From an uncultured Eubacteriales bacterium (lineage in GTDB: Bacteria > Bacillota > Clostridia > Oscillospirales > Acutalibacteraceae), in NCBI GenBank assembly GCA_934436505.1, contig CAKSAP010000002.1, positions 372,001-436,000 of the forward strand: a DNA stretch of 64,000 nt, written 5' to 3'. Both the position numbers and the translations under genes were made by a program. Position 1 is the first letter of the stretch, and each line of letters begins with the position of its first letter. Positions 8,092 through 15,872 of the stretch are shown piece after piece. Below the pieces are notes generated by a model. It did not search any database. It was not told where the DNA came from and saw only the letters and a program-made list of their open reading frames with translations.

Positions 8092-8460
8092 GTGTATGAT
8101 TTTGACACTCTATTAAAAACTGATCCGGCACAATTTACTTTGTGGTTAAAAGGACAGTTTGTGAGCGATATTCCATTAACTTTTGACACAACCGAAGACT
8201 TACAGAAAATAGGCAAGTTGATGGGGGTGACTGCTAATCGCTATTCGTATATTGTAGCTTTTTTGTCATATGCCAAGACAGTAACAAGAAAACTCAAACG
8301 CAGCGGAAAGGAATACAAGGAGGCCTATGAGGATATGGTTGACCGCAGAGATGCATTGCAGAATACATCTGATATTCTAAAGCTTCAATATCAGTCAATG
8401 AGCAGACTGATTACGATACGACAAGAGATTAATACCGAACTTCGAATGAGCGAATTTTAA
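8092..8460 (+). CDS. Hypothetical helical protein, 122 aa
   Basis: GTG start, 8 bases after AAAGGAG. The second half (KRSGKEYKEAYEDMVDRRDALQN) is strongly helical and coiled-coil-like, as in small plasmid and phage proteins that accompany recombination or packaging; no family is named with confidence. It is transcribed alone, with another promoter motif right after it. Confidence 0.6.
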   Translation: MYDFDTLLKTDPAQFTLWLKGQFVSDIPLTFDTTEDLQKIGKLMGVTANRYSYIVAFLSYAKTVTRKLKRSGKEYKEAYEDMVDRRDALQNTSDILKLQYQSMSRLITIRQEINTELRMSEF

Positions 8461-8478
8461 AAAGCACATGAAATCTAT

Positions 8479-8494
8479 CATACTATTTACGAAC
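8479..8494 (+). promoter_or_regulatory. Element promoter motif CATACTATT (6)
   Basis: Exact nonamer then TACGAAC; the RBS AGGAGG of the gene at 8516 follows. Confidence 0.65.
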
Positions 8495-8515
8495 AAATCT
8501 TAGGAGGAAGAACAA

Positions 8516-8758
8516 ATGAGCGAATACGGATGGATATGCCCCAAATGCAACAAAGTACATGCGCCTTGGGTTAGCGAGTGCGATTGTTATAAATCAAGTG
8601 CAACAAATACAGAGACCACAACCACTACAGGCTGTCCGCATAGCTGGGTACCGGTAAAGAGAGGAACGGGAGGCACAACATACCGGTGTGAATTTTGCGG
8701 ACAGATAAAATGCGATCCGGTAACGGAATATAATATGACGAGTATTTCAAACAAATAA
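8516..8758 (+). CDS. Double zinc-ribbon protein, 80 aa
   Basis: An N-terminal CPKC ... CDC group and a C-terminal CEFC ... C group, joined by a Thr-rich linker (NTETTTTTG), suggest two small zinc sites. Proteins like this are common in Firmicutes phages and plasmids and have no established role. ATG follows TAGGAGG. Confidence 0.6.
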   Translation: MSEYGWICPKCNKVHAPWVSECDCYKSSATNTETTTTTGCPHSWVPVKRGTGGTTYRCEFCGQIKCDPVTEYNMTSISNK

Positions 8759-8768
8759 TGAAATCTGT

Positions 8769-8784
8769 CATACTATTGATAAGA
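8769..8784 (+). promoter_or_regulatory. Element promoter motif CATACTATT (7)
   Basis: Exact nonamer then GATAAGAA. No protein gene follows on this strand. The next genes are tRNA-Gly (8908) and tRNA-Lys (9114), so this motif probably drives the tRNAs. Confidence 0.6.
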
Positions 8785-8907
8785 AATAATAATTCGGCTT
8801 AGAAGCGGCGCGTTCGGAAGTCTCGGAAAAATCAAGCATTTCCAAATATTGTTTCTTTTAATGTTTATTGAGGAAGCGTCGAGTCCCGATAATCAGTGCC
8901 GATTTAT

Positions 8908-8984
8908 GCGGATGTGATGTTTAACGGTTAGCATTCCGGTCCTCCAAACCGGCAGTACGGGTTCAAATCCCGTTATCCGCTCCA
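8908..8984 (+). tRNA. tRNA-Gly (TCC), unusual C33
   Basis: Complete cloverleaf of 77 bases with encoded CCA. Acceptor GCGGATG/TATCCGC, D stem ATGT/GCAT, anticodon stem CCGGT/ACCGG with loop CCTCCAA, T arm ACGGG/CCCGT with loop TTCAAAT, discriminator T (typical for Gly). The anticodon is TCC. Position 33 is C instead of the nearly universal T. Confidence 0.85.
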
Positions 8985-9068
8985 GAGTAATACAAACGCT
9001 TTCAGGTATGGTAAACAGTTTGTTATTACTTAATTTGTTCTTCTGCCAAGCGTAGATAGAACGGAGAG

Positions 9069-9106
9069 GTCGTTAAGGAGGCGTCATAAGTCGAAAACTT
9101 AACGAC
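9069..9106 (+). other. Hairpin between the tRNA genes
   Basis: GTCGTTAAG and CTTAACGAC form a 9-bp stem around a 20-base loop. It lies 7 bases before tRNA-Lys and may be a processing structure. The rest of 8985-9113 holds nothing I can name. Confidence 0.45.
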
Positions 9107-9113
9107 TTTGTAT

Positions 9114-9189
9114 GCCGGTGTAACTCAAATGGTAGAGTAATTGCCTTTTAAGCAATAGGTTAAAGGTTCAAGTCCTTTCACTGGCACCA
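9114..9189 (+). tRNA. tRNA-Lys (TTT)
   Basis: 76 bases with encoded CCA. Acceptor GCCGGTG/CACTGGC (one G-T pair), D arm ACTC/GAGT, anticodon stem ATTGC/GCAAT with loop CTTTTAA (anticodon TTT), T arm AAAGG/CCTTT. All canonical. It suits the A-rich Lys codons that dominate this element. Confidence 0.95.
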
Positions 9190-9261
9190 AGCAGAGGCTA
9201 TAGAGAAAGCCCCTCTCTCTTACCATGCCGAAAAGTTGAGGGGGCTGATAACCTGAAAATT

Positions 9262-9531
9262 TTAAATTTTCATAAATTTTTTAAGTTTTTCAAGAATTTT
9301 GACCTTACGCTTATGTATTGCGACCTGTGAAACATCGTATTTTTCTGCAAGACTTCGTTCCGATAAATTCTCATAAAAAATTTCACGGATAAGTTTTTGT
9401 TCATCTTCTGCAAGCAAGGGCAAAGCAGATTTTAGCTTGTCCGTCATTATTTTTTGCACAACCTGTTCGTCAAGAGGTTCGCTCTTGTCTGGAAGAATAT
9501 TCTCGCCACTGAATTCATCGGTGGTAAGCAT
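9262..9531 (-). pseudogene. Truncated sigma-70 region 4-like protein
   Basis: The 89 residues carry a sigma region 4-type helix-turn-helix (LIREIFYENLSERSLAEKYDVSQVAIHKRKVKILEKLKKFM). Firmicutes proteins of this type usually have 50-70 further N-terminal residues. Here the frame remains open for about 20 more codons upstream (reading ...KRNNIGSSYDM) and then hits a stop inside the tRNA-like segment at 9581-9625. No RBS precedes the ATG. I infer a gene whose 5' end was lost at that junction. It could still be expressed from a weak start, so pseudogene status is not certain. Confidence 0.5.
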
Positions 9532-9580
9532 ATCGTAGGATGAACCAATGTTATTTCGCTTTATAGCCTCTGCGTATATG

Positions 9581-9625
9581 GCTCTTTATGGCAAACGGAG
9601 CAGGTTCGAGTCCTGCCGGAGCCAA
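9581..9625 (+). other. tRNA-like remnant (acceptor plus T arm)
   Basis: A 6-bp acceptor-like pairing (GGCTCT with GGAGCC) encloses a perfect T arm, GCAGG-TTCGAGT-CCTGC, but there is no D arm or anticodon arm and no CCA after the discriminator A. It looks like a tRNA with its middle deleted, or an attachment-site remnant. Confidence 0.5.
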
Positions 9626-9779
9626 TTCGATTCCGAAAGCAATAGAACAGTCGAAAGAGACTCGGTTTATTTGCGAGTAAGCGTTGGGCATTGCGTTAAT
9701 GCCAAGCGCAGAACAACAGCTGTGCGGGTAGGCTTTTAATCTGTTGTCCAATGGCTGTGAGGGAATCAGCCGCCTATCT
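9626..9779 (+). other. Non-coding, structured region
   Basis: No supported gene. It contains a long hairpin at 9681-9709 (11 of 12 pairs, loop GCGT) and a second fold at about 9726-9778, in which GGTAGGC pairs with GCCTATC around an inner GGCTG/CAGCC stem. Confidence 0.4.
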
Positions 9780-9858
9780 GGAGACATCATCTAATAAGAA
9801 GACTGCATCGCTTTAACGCTTTTGCAGAATGCCGGTGAAAATCCGGCTGTCTCCGAAC
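9780..9858 (+). other. tRNA-sized structured RNA
   Basis: GGAGACA pairs perfectly with TGTCTCC 76 bases apart. Inside lie CTGCA/TGCAG (loop of 15) and GCCGG-TGAAAAT-CCGGC in the T-arm position. The size and outer pairings are tRNA-like, but the anticodon loop is too large and the D loop lacks GG. It is a degenerate tRNA or a different structured RNA. Confidence 0.4.
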
Positions 9859-9925
9859 TATTTTTTAGGACGTGATTCCAATGTTTTAAGCATTTTTATT
9901 CGGAAGAAAATAAAAGGAGTTCATG

Positions 9926-10294
9926 ATGGAACGAATGAGCATTGAGGAATACCGTAAACTGGTTAATAAAACTGTAAATAAGTATCATAACAAGACAACG
10001 TGGTATGACGGGTTGTATTTCCAAAGTCAAAAAGAACTTGATGACTATTGCAAGCATAAAATACTTTTAAAAGCCGGTAAGATTGCCGGCTTTTTGTGGC
10101 AGGGCGTTCTCGTGGTAACAGAGGGAACGAATAAAGATAATAAAGCAGTAACATACAGACCGGATATCGTGGTGCTAAACAACGATGGCACTTATGAAAT
10201 AAGAGAAGATAAGGGAAAAAGAACGCAGGTTTATATCAATAAACTCAAAGCAATACGACAAAAATATCCAAGAATTGTATTTAAGGAATTGTAG
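9926..10294 (+). CDS. DUF1064 phage-type nuclease-like protein
   Basis: 122 residues. The pattern KYHNKTTWYDGLYFQSQKEL ... LLKAGKI ... YRPDIVV ... YEIREDKG ... KYPRIVFKEL follows the DUF1064 family, phage and plasmid proteins with a PD-(D/E)xK nuclease core. The D of RPD and the acidic/Lys pair in REDKG are the likely metal site. The family is thought to act in recombination or DNA maturation, but has no fixed assay. AAAGGAG favours ATG 9926 over ATG 9923. It leads an operon with the lipoprotein and the thioester protein. Confidence 0.75.
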   Translation: MERMSIEEYRKLVNKTVNKYHNKTTWYDGLYFQSQKELDDYCKHKILLKAGKIAGFLWQGVLVVTEGTNKDNKAVTYRPDIVVLNNDGTYEIREDKGKRTQVYINKLKAIRQKYPRIVFKEL

Positions 10295-10310
10295 ATAAGG
10301 GAGGAAAAGA

Positions 10311-10880
10311 ATGAAATTGAAAAAGTTAATAATTCCGTTATTGCTGACAGCAATGCTGTTATCCGGCTGTGTCAGCAGCGAAATACCGGAAAGAGAGACG
10401 CTCCCAAGACAGGAAGGTGCAGACGTGTTGATTGCGCAGGAGGGCACTTCTCATTTAACAGAAGTAAAAAACGATGAAATCGATAGATTTATCGAAGAGT
10501 ATAACAGTCAGCAAACGGACGAAACGCTTCGTATTGCAGACGGTTATTCTGTTTTTTACGATAGAGGTAAAGATGCGTATTATATCTGCAGTGACAAAGC
10601 AAATATAACGATAAAATTATCCGAAAAAGGAACAGTTGTTTCGGCGGCACTTACAAATACAGACGACATTACAAAGCAACTTTCCGCCTCAAATATTATT
10701 ATTAATGTATTGTGGAACAACAGCGGATATATACCGGAGGAACAGCAGCAAAAGATACAATCCATCCATGAAGAAGCTGCTAGACTCCAAAAAACTATTG
10801 AAGAGAAATCTTCCCTTTTTGAAAACAACAAAATAGAACTGAACACCGATTTGCCGGAAACAACAATGCCGACAAAATGA
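10311..10880 (+). CDS. Lipoprotein, 189 aa
   Basis: Signal peptide with lipobox LLSGC (Cys near residue 20), so it is predicted to be lipid-anchored on the outer face of the membrane. The mature part is acidic, with a beta-rich middle (YSVFYDRGKDAYYICSDKANITIKL) and a helical end. It is not recognised as a known family. RBS GGGAGG precedes ATG. It lies 30 bases before the large thioester surface protein, so it may assist its assembly or be co-displayed (inference). Confidence 0.75.
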   Translation: MKLKKLIIPLLLTAMLLSGCVSSEIPERETLPRQEGADVLIAQEGTSHLTEVKNDEIDRFIEEYNSQQTDETLRIADGYSVFYDRGKDAYYICSDKANITIKLSEKGTVVSAALTNTDDITKQLSASNIIINVLWNNSGYIPEEQQQKIQSIHEEAARLQKTIEEKSSLFENNKIELNTDLPETTMPTK

Positions 10881-10910
10881 ACTCCGATAAAAGAAAAAGG
10901 AGTTAACGAT

Positions 10911-13900
10911 ATGTTCAAGTTAAAAGAAGAGGGCAGGATACCACTAACAAGATTTTTGGCATTCCTGCTCATTATTTTTATTATGCTATCATCTATGCCA
11001 ATCTTGGTGTTGGCGCAAAGCAAGAATAAATTTTATTCCGGAAGAACGGAGTCGTCAGAAGAAGCGTTGTTTGAGTGTAATACCTACGACGGATGGAAGG
11101 GATACAGGACGGCAGATCATTGGACTTATGACAATAGCGGGAAAAAATATGTAGCGTACTGTTTGCAACATAAATACGATCCTCCGGTAGGAAACGAAGA
11201 ATATAAAATAGTCAATGGCGCAAATTACTATGACAAAGAAACACTGAAAGGCTTGCAAATTATAGCGGCATACGGATATCCGAACGAAAAAGGCGGGTTT
11301 AGTGACAGAGAGGCAAGATACGCCACTTGTTCCGCAATTCGCTGGTGGATTGCAGAGCAGGAGGACAAAGGAGCGTTTAATGAGCCTGACGCATTCTATA
11401 ACTATGATAATTTGAAAAATAATAATGTTCGTGCTAAAGCCGGAAATGAAAAGCTTTTTGAATGGGCAACGGAGTTGCTGAATAAAGCAAGGGCTCAAAA
11501 GCAATTGACGCACGCTATATCGCTTTCAGCAAAAACAATAGAATTAAAAGATAACGGAAACGGAAAATACGAAGGAAAGGTAAAAGTATATCTGACTAAT
11601 TGTAACGGCGGTTATAAGGTAACAGACAGCACAGTAACGGAAATACAAAAATTAGGCGGTACAATAACAGGAATCAAAGGTAGTAACGGCGGCACTATTA
11701 CTGTTTCGCTTCCTCAAAAAGGGAACGCAAACAAAGCAATCAAACTTTCGGTTGTGGGGTTGGATAGCCGAGTTTCGGGAAACTTTATTTTTGCAGAACC
11801 GAACAGATCAGAATACCCACAAACAGGAAACACCGGCGGAAGCAAACAACGTATGATTGCAATTTTCGAAAATAAAGAAAAGGCAACAGAAGCGTCAGCA
11901 CAAATGAATACGCCGAAAAGCAGTAAAGTCACGGTTATAAAAATTGATGCAGAAACAGGAAATATTCCGCAAGGAGACGCAAATCTTAAAAATGTCGAGT
12001 TTAAAATCACAGCAGCAGAAGATATTGCCAACACAGCAATTAAAGCTGGTGACACCATTGTCTCTGGACTCAAGTCCGGCGAAAAAATAGAGCTGTTTCC
12101 TGGAAAATATCAAATTTATGAAATAAAATCGCCCCTAGGTTATGTAAAGAGTGAAATGCCCAAAACAGTAACAGTATCAGAAGCGGGCAAAACCTATGCT
12201 TTCACTTTTGAGAACTCAGTAATCAAGCGACCGATTTCAATCGTTAAGTTTTTAGGCGATGATTCGCCGGATCCAGCATCCATAAACAAACCGCAGACGC
12301 CGGAGCAAGGTGCGGAGTTCCAGATAATATTAAAAAGCAGCGGAAAGATTATGGCTACAATAACGACGGACGAGTTCGGTTGTGCCAAAACAAATCCATT
12401 ACCTTATGGAATTTATGTAATACATCAGACTAAGGGAAAAGAGGGTTATACGCTGTTGGAAGATACGAATGTTGTAATTGATGAAAACTTGCCGGATTCG
12501 CCTTATCAGTTAATTGTAGACGACCACAAGGAGAGAATGTCGCTTCGCATTGTTAAAGTAGATGCGGAAACAGGCAGGAAAATCATCATTCCCGGCGCCA
12601 AGTTTAAGATTAAAGATGCGGACGGAAATGTTGTATCCCAAACCATACATTATCCGCAGACACAAAGTATTTCAGAGTGGGTAACGGACTCATCGGGAAC
12701 CGTACAGCTGCCATATACGTTGGCTTACGGAAAATATTCATTAGTGGAATTGGAATCTCCCGCAGGATACTGCTTAAATAACGACGAAATTCATTTTACT
12801 GTCAGCAAGGCAAATGCCTCAACAAACGATCCGTTGTATGTAGAAGTAATAATGAAAAATGCGCCGATAAAGGGGAGAATACACATTGACAAAACAGGAG
12901 ATGCATTCTGCGGCGTCAAAAAGACCGAAACGGATTATGGGGATATATTTACTCCTGAATTTAAGAAAACTTCTTTATCGGGCGCCGTATTTGATATTTT
13001 GGCGAATGAAGATATCATTGTAAACGGAGAGATTAAAATATCTGCCGGCACAGTTGTCGATACTGTAACCACTGCGAATAATGGAGCTGATTCCAAAGAG
13101 TTATATCTTGGAAAATATAAAATTGTGGAAAGACAATCTCCAATGGGGTACCTTTGCTCAAACAAGGAAAAAATTATCACAATCGCGAGTGAAGGACAAA
13201 ATACACCTGTTGTAGAAGCGGAGGTCGAGTTTGAAAACGATTATCAGGGTACACAAATTGATATAGCAAAGGAAGCGGAAGTAATTATGTCCGAGGAGAA
13301 CGACGGAACGGTTTCAACAAAAATAAATGTTGCTGCCGGAAAAGGATTCGTTTTCGGATTGTATACAGATGAGGACATTTATGCTGCAGACAGACGGACA
13401 ATGATAAGCAAAGACAGTTTGGTAGCGTTTGAAAAAACAGATGAGAACGGTAAGCTCTCATTCTTAGGCAAATATCCGCACGGAAAATATTATGTAAAGG
13501 AGATCTATACAAATTCTGCATACGAAAGGAATGACACAAAATACCCTGTAGATTTATCTTATAACAAAGAACTCGATAGGATTTATATTGATATGACGGC
13601 ATCGCCGATTTTAAACAAAATTATTCAAGTGCCGATGACAATTACGAAATATGATATAACAGGGAAGCAAACTGTTCCCGGCACGATGATTGAAGTATAT
13701 GACGAAGACGGAAACATTATATACAAAAATATTACAAAGGAAGACGGGGCAATATCTGATATATTGGTAGAAAAAGGACATAGTTATACATTTAAGGAAG
13801 TGTTAAGTGCGGAAGGGTACGCATTAAATACTGCTGTATTCCGTTTTGAAGTGACAGACAATGGCGAAATTGTTGGCGACACTGTTATTAAAGATGATTA

Positions 13901-14288
13901 CAGTCGTTTTGAGCTGTTGAAAACCGACACAAATGGAAATCCGGTATCCGGCTGTACTTTTGGAATGTATGATATAAACGACCAACTGATTATGACGGCA
14001 ATAAGTGATGAGAACGGAATTGTGGAATTCGAACCGTTGCCTTTTGGAAAATTCTATATAAAAGAAATACAAACAACAGAAGAATATCAATTATCTGATC
14101 GCGTTATAACTATTGACGTTACGGGACGATGGGTGAATTCTGATACACCTGTGGTTTTTGAAAATCAGCCTGTTATAAAGACAGGGGTTGCTTCAGGTCA
14201 AATTGTCTATGCTGTAATAATCGGTATATCCGTTTGTGTCATTTTAGGATGGCATATATCTAAAAAGAAAAAACATAAGAATACATGA
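10911..14288 (+). CDS. Thioester-domain Cna-B surface adhesin
   Basis: 1125 residues. Signal peptide to about residue 35. The thioester-domain-like region is at about 50-310, with Cys84 in YVAYCLQ. The usual partner Gln of the TQxAxW motif is replaced by Cys140 (YATCSAIRWW), so a normal thioester is doubtful. About seven Cna-B repeats follow from residue 335 to 1090 (recurring KxDAETG ... YGKYxxxExxxPxGY), which normally carry isopeptide bonds. The C-terminus is a membrane segment with a KKKKHK tail, preceded by VIKTGV, a weak variant of the sortase LPxTG motif. The role is probably attachment to host cells or partner bacteria. Confidence 0.85.
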   Translation: MFKLKEEGRIPLTRFLAFLLIIFIMLSSMPILVLAQSKNKFYSGRTESSEEALFECNTYDGWKGYRTADHWTYDNSGKKYVAYCLQHKYDPPVGNEEYKIVNGANYYDKETLKGLQIIAAYGYPNEKGGFSDREARYATCSAIRWWIAEQEDKGAFNEPDAFYNYDNLKNNNVRAKAGNEKLFEWATELLNKARAQKQLTHAISLSAKTIELKDNGNGKYEGKVKVYLTNCNGGYKVTDSTVTEIQKLGGTITGIKGSNGGTITVSLPQKGNANKAIKLSVVGLDSRVSGNFIFAEPNRSEYPQTGNTGGSKQRMIAIFENKEKATEASAQMNTPKSSKVTVIKIDAETGNIPQGDANLKNVEFKITAAEDIANTAIKAGDTIVSGLKSGEKIELFPGKYQIYEIKSPLGYVKSEMPKTVTVSEAGKTYAFTFENSVIKRPISIVKFLGDDSPDPASINKPQTPEQGAEFQIILKSSGKIMATITTDEFGCAKTNPLPYGIYVIHQTKGKEGYTLLEDTNVVIDENLPDSPYQLIVDDHKERMSLRIVKVDAETGRKIIIPGAKFKIKDADGNVVSQTIHYPQTQSISEWVTDSSGTVQLPYTLAYGKYSLVELESPAGYCLNNDEIHFTVSKANASTNDPLYVEVIMKNAPIKGRIHIDKTGDAFCGVKKTETDYGDIFTPEFKKTSLSGAVFDILANEDIIVNGEIKISAGTVVDTVTTANNGADSKELYLGKYKIVERQSPMGYLCSNKEKIITIASEGQNTPVVEAEVEFENDYQGTQIDIAKEAEVIMSEENDGTVSTKINVAAGKGFVFGLYTDEDIYAADRRTMISKDSLVAFEKTDENGKLSFLGKYPHGKYYVKEIYTNSAYERNDTKYPVDLSYNKELDRIYIDMTASPILNKIIQVPMTITKYDITGKQTVPGTMIEVYDEDGNIIYKNITKEDGAISDILVEKGHSYTFKEVLSAEGYALNTAVFRFEVTDNGEIVGDTVIKDDYSRFELLKTDTNGNPVSGCTFGMYDINDQLIMTAISDENGIVEFEPLPFGKFYIKEIQTTEEYQLSDRVITIDVTGRWVNSDTPVVFENQPVIKTGVASGQIVYAVIIGISVCVILGWHISKKKKHKNT

Positions 14289-14296
14289 TGAAAGGG

Positions 14297-14328
14297 AGCC
14301 TGCAGAAATGCAGGCTTCTTGTTCTTTT
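14297..14328 (+). terminator. Rho-independent terminator
   Basis: AGCCTGCA/TGCAGGCT stem with GAAA loop, followed by a T-rich stretch. Confidence 0.75.
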
Positions 14329-14347
14329 CGGCGTTAAATAAAAGCAC

Positions 14348-14377
14348 TTGACGGTTATACTCCCAAAGGAGTATAAT
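14348..14377 (+). promoter_or_regulatory. Host-type promoter with operator in the spacer
   Basis: TTGACG (14348), 18-base spacer, TATAAT (14372). A perfect inverted repeat, TTATACTCC, CAAA, GGAGTATAA (14355-14376), fills the spacer and overlaps the -10. It is a likely operator for the HTH partner gene. Confidence 0.75.
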
Positions 14378-14401
14378 GTATAAAAAGAAGGTGTGCTGAT
14401 T

Positions 14402-15079
14402 ATGTTGAGAAAAATATATCACGGCTCAAAGGATATAATAGAGAAGCCTACATTCGGCTACGGAAAGACATATAACGACTATGGTTTAGGATTTTATTGT
14501 ACAGATAGTTTAGAAATGGCAAAAGAATGGGGTGCAGCTGCAGAGCATGACGGTTATGCGAATTGTTATACAATAGATTGCAGCGGATTAACCATTTTAG
14601 ATCTCAATAGTGACGAATATTGTATTTTAAATTGGCTTGCCGTTCTATTGGAAAACAGAGAGTTTGACGCTCCGTCAGGACTTGCTATGGAAGCAAAGGA
14701 GTATATTTTAACGGAATTTTCCGTAAATTATAATAAATACGATATAATCGTAGGATACCGAGCAGACGATAGTTACTTTTCCTTCGCCCAGGATTTTATC
14801 AACGGAACGATCTCATATAGACAACTCAATAATGCGATGCGTCTTGGTAAATTAGGAAAGCAATTTGTTTTAAAGAGCAAAAAAGCCTTTGATCGAATAG
14901 AGTTTATGGGATACGAAGTAGCGGACATGCAAGAGTGGTATGCGAAAAGAATGCAGAGAGATAAAAGCGCAAGAAGAGAGTATTTCGACATAGAGCGAAA
15001 CAAACGACAAAAAGGGGATATTTATATTACGCAAATAATGGACGAGGAGATGAAAAAAGATGATCCACGCTTACGATAA
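14402..15079 (+). CDS. DUF3990 toxin-like protein (ADP-ribosyltransferase type)
   Basis: 225 residues. The opening (LRKIYHGSKDIIEKPTFGYG ... DYGLGFYCTD) and the following AKEWGAAAE are characteristic of DUF3990, a family placed in the ADP-ribosyltransferase superfamily and often found beside an HTH/DUF3791-type gene as a toxin-antitoxin-like pair. The H and Y residues near the start fit an NAD-binding H-x-x pattern. ATG 14402 follows AAGAAGGTG. It overlaps the HTH gene by 20 bases. Whether it is truly toxic cannot be seen from sequence. Confidence 0.7.
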   Translation: MLRKIYHGSKDIIEKPTFGYGKTYNDYGLGFYCTDSLEMAKEWGAAAEHDGYANCYTIDCSGLTILDLNSDEYCILNWLAVLLENREFDAPSGLAMEAKEYILTEFSVNYNKYDIIVGYRADDSYFSFAQDFINGTISYRQLNNAMRLGKLGKQFVLKSKKAFDRIEFMGYEVADMQEWYAKRMQRDKSARREYFDIERNKRQKGDIYITQIMDEEMKKDDPRLR

Positions 15080-15701
15080 GACATATCTTGAGAAGGCGCA
15101 GGTGGTTCTCGGAAGAATGCTGGATTATGCAGTATATGATCTAAAATATAATGTAGATGATTTTTTTGAAATGTTTATATGCACCGGATATGCGGATAAA
15201 TTCGGGCAAGGGGATTTTGCTTTAATTGCAGGAAGGTCCGGAGTTGAGCTTGCGAGAGCCGTCATTGAGGCAGCAACAGAAAAACATGAAGAAACGCCGC
15301 CGTCATACACGTCGAACAGAAGCCCGGAATACTGGGCTGGATGGGCTTTGGCATATTACCAATGGTTAACGGCTTTATCGTTTCGAGAAATCGTTAATGC
15401 CATTCCGATAAATGAAATTATTTGCTTGTATGTGCCGTATCACGAAATGGATATCCGTCAGTTTTGTGACAGAATGTCAGAATTATACAAAGAGAAATGC
15501 CCTGAGACTAACTTGAAGCGATACAGAACAATAAACAACATTACGCAGGCAGAGCTTTCAAAACAGAGTGGAATTCCGATTCGAACGATTCAACAGTATG
15601 AACAGAGACAAAAAGACATCAACAAAGCCTCTGCTGAATATTTGATTGCTTTGTCGAAAGCACTGAATTGCGCACCGGAAAGCCTGATCGAAAAGGTATA
15701 A
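15060..15701 (+). CDS. HTH protein, partner of DUF3990
   Basis: 213 residues. An N-terminal helical domain of about 150 residues includes a DUF3791-like stretch (DDFFEMFICTGYADKFGQGD), and a C-terminal XRE helix-turn-helix covers about 158-213 (NITQAELSKQSGIPIRTIQQYEQ). The start lies within the end of the toxin-like gene with GAGGAG upstream, so translation is coupled. It likely neutralises the DUF3990 protein and binds the inverted repeat at 14355-14376 to repress its own operon (inference from layout). Confidence 0.7.
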   Translation: MIHAYDKTYLEKAQVVLGRMLDYAVYDLKYNVDDFFEMFICTGYADKFGQGDFALIAGRSGVELARAVIEAATEKHEETPPSYTSNRSPEYWAGWALAYYQWLTALSFREIVNAIPINEIICLYVPYHEMDIRQFCDRMSELYKEKCPETNLKRYRTINNITQAELSKQSGIPIRTIQQYEQRQKDINKASAEYLIALSKALNCAPESLIEKV

Positions 15702-15732
15702 AGCGGCATTTGGTTGTACACAAGACGGTTTT

Positions 15733-15761
15733 TTGACAATGCAAGGCAAAAATGATATAAC
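15733..15761 (+). promoter_or_regulatory. Host-type promoter TTGACA-17-TATAAC
   Basis: Good -35 and -10 with a 17-base spacer, pointing right toward the terminator at 15833. No open frame lies between. Confidence 0.55.
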
Positions 15762-15767
15762 AAAAGC

Positions 15768-15862
15768 AAGGCTAGTGGGACACACAACCTTTTGACGCTT
15801 TTGGTGAATGACAAGACTAAGAGCAATAGAATAACCCCGTATCATTTAGATACGGGGTTTTG
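15768..15862 (+). ncRNA. Candidate small RNA
   Basis: A promoter (15733-15761) and a strong terminator (15833-15862) frame about 95 bases without a credible reading frame. It lies between the toxin-like operon and the repressor. This is an inference from the promoter-terminator pair only. Confidence 0.35.
15833..15862. terminator. Bidirectional terminator
   Basis: AACCCCGTATC/GATACGGGGTT stem, T-run on both strands. It lies between the plus-strand toxin-like operon and the minus-strand repressor. Confidence 0.85.
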
Positions 15863-15872
15863 TTATATTGAT

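Noticed and set aside
9548..9790. Open frames on both strands across the tRNA-like region
   Set aside because: No RBS, atypical composition, and the DNA folds into RNA structures.
9829..9858. Segment GGTGAAAATCCGG...CTGTCTCCG resembles the core of a cobalamin riboswitch
   Set aside because: No B12 box, no GCCACTG element and no cobalamin gene downstream. The tRNA-like or other structured RNA reading fits the perfect outer stem better.
15558..15845. Minus-strand frames overlapping the HTH gene and the candidate small RNA
   Set aside because: No RBS, and they run through the terminator at 15833.
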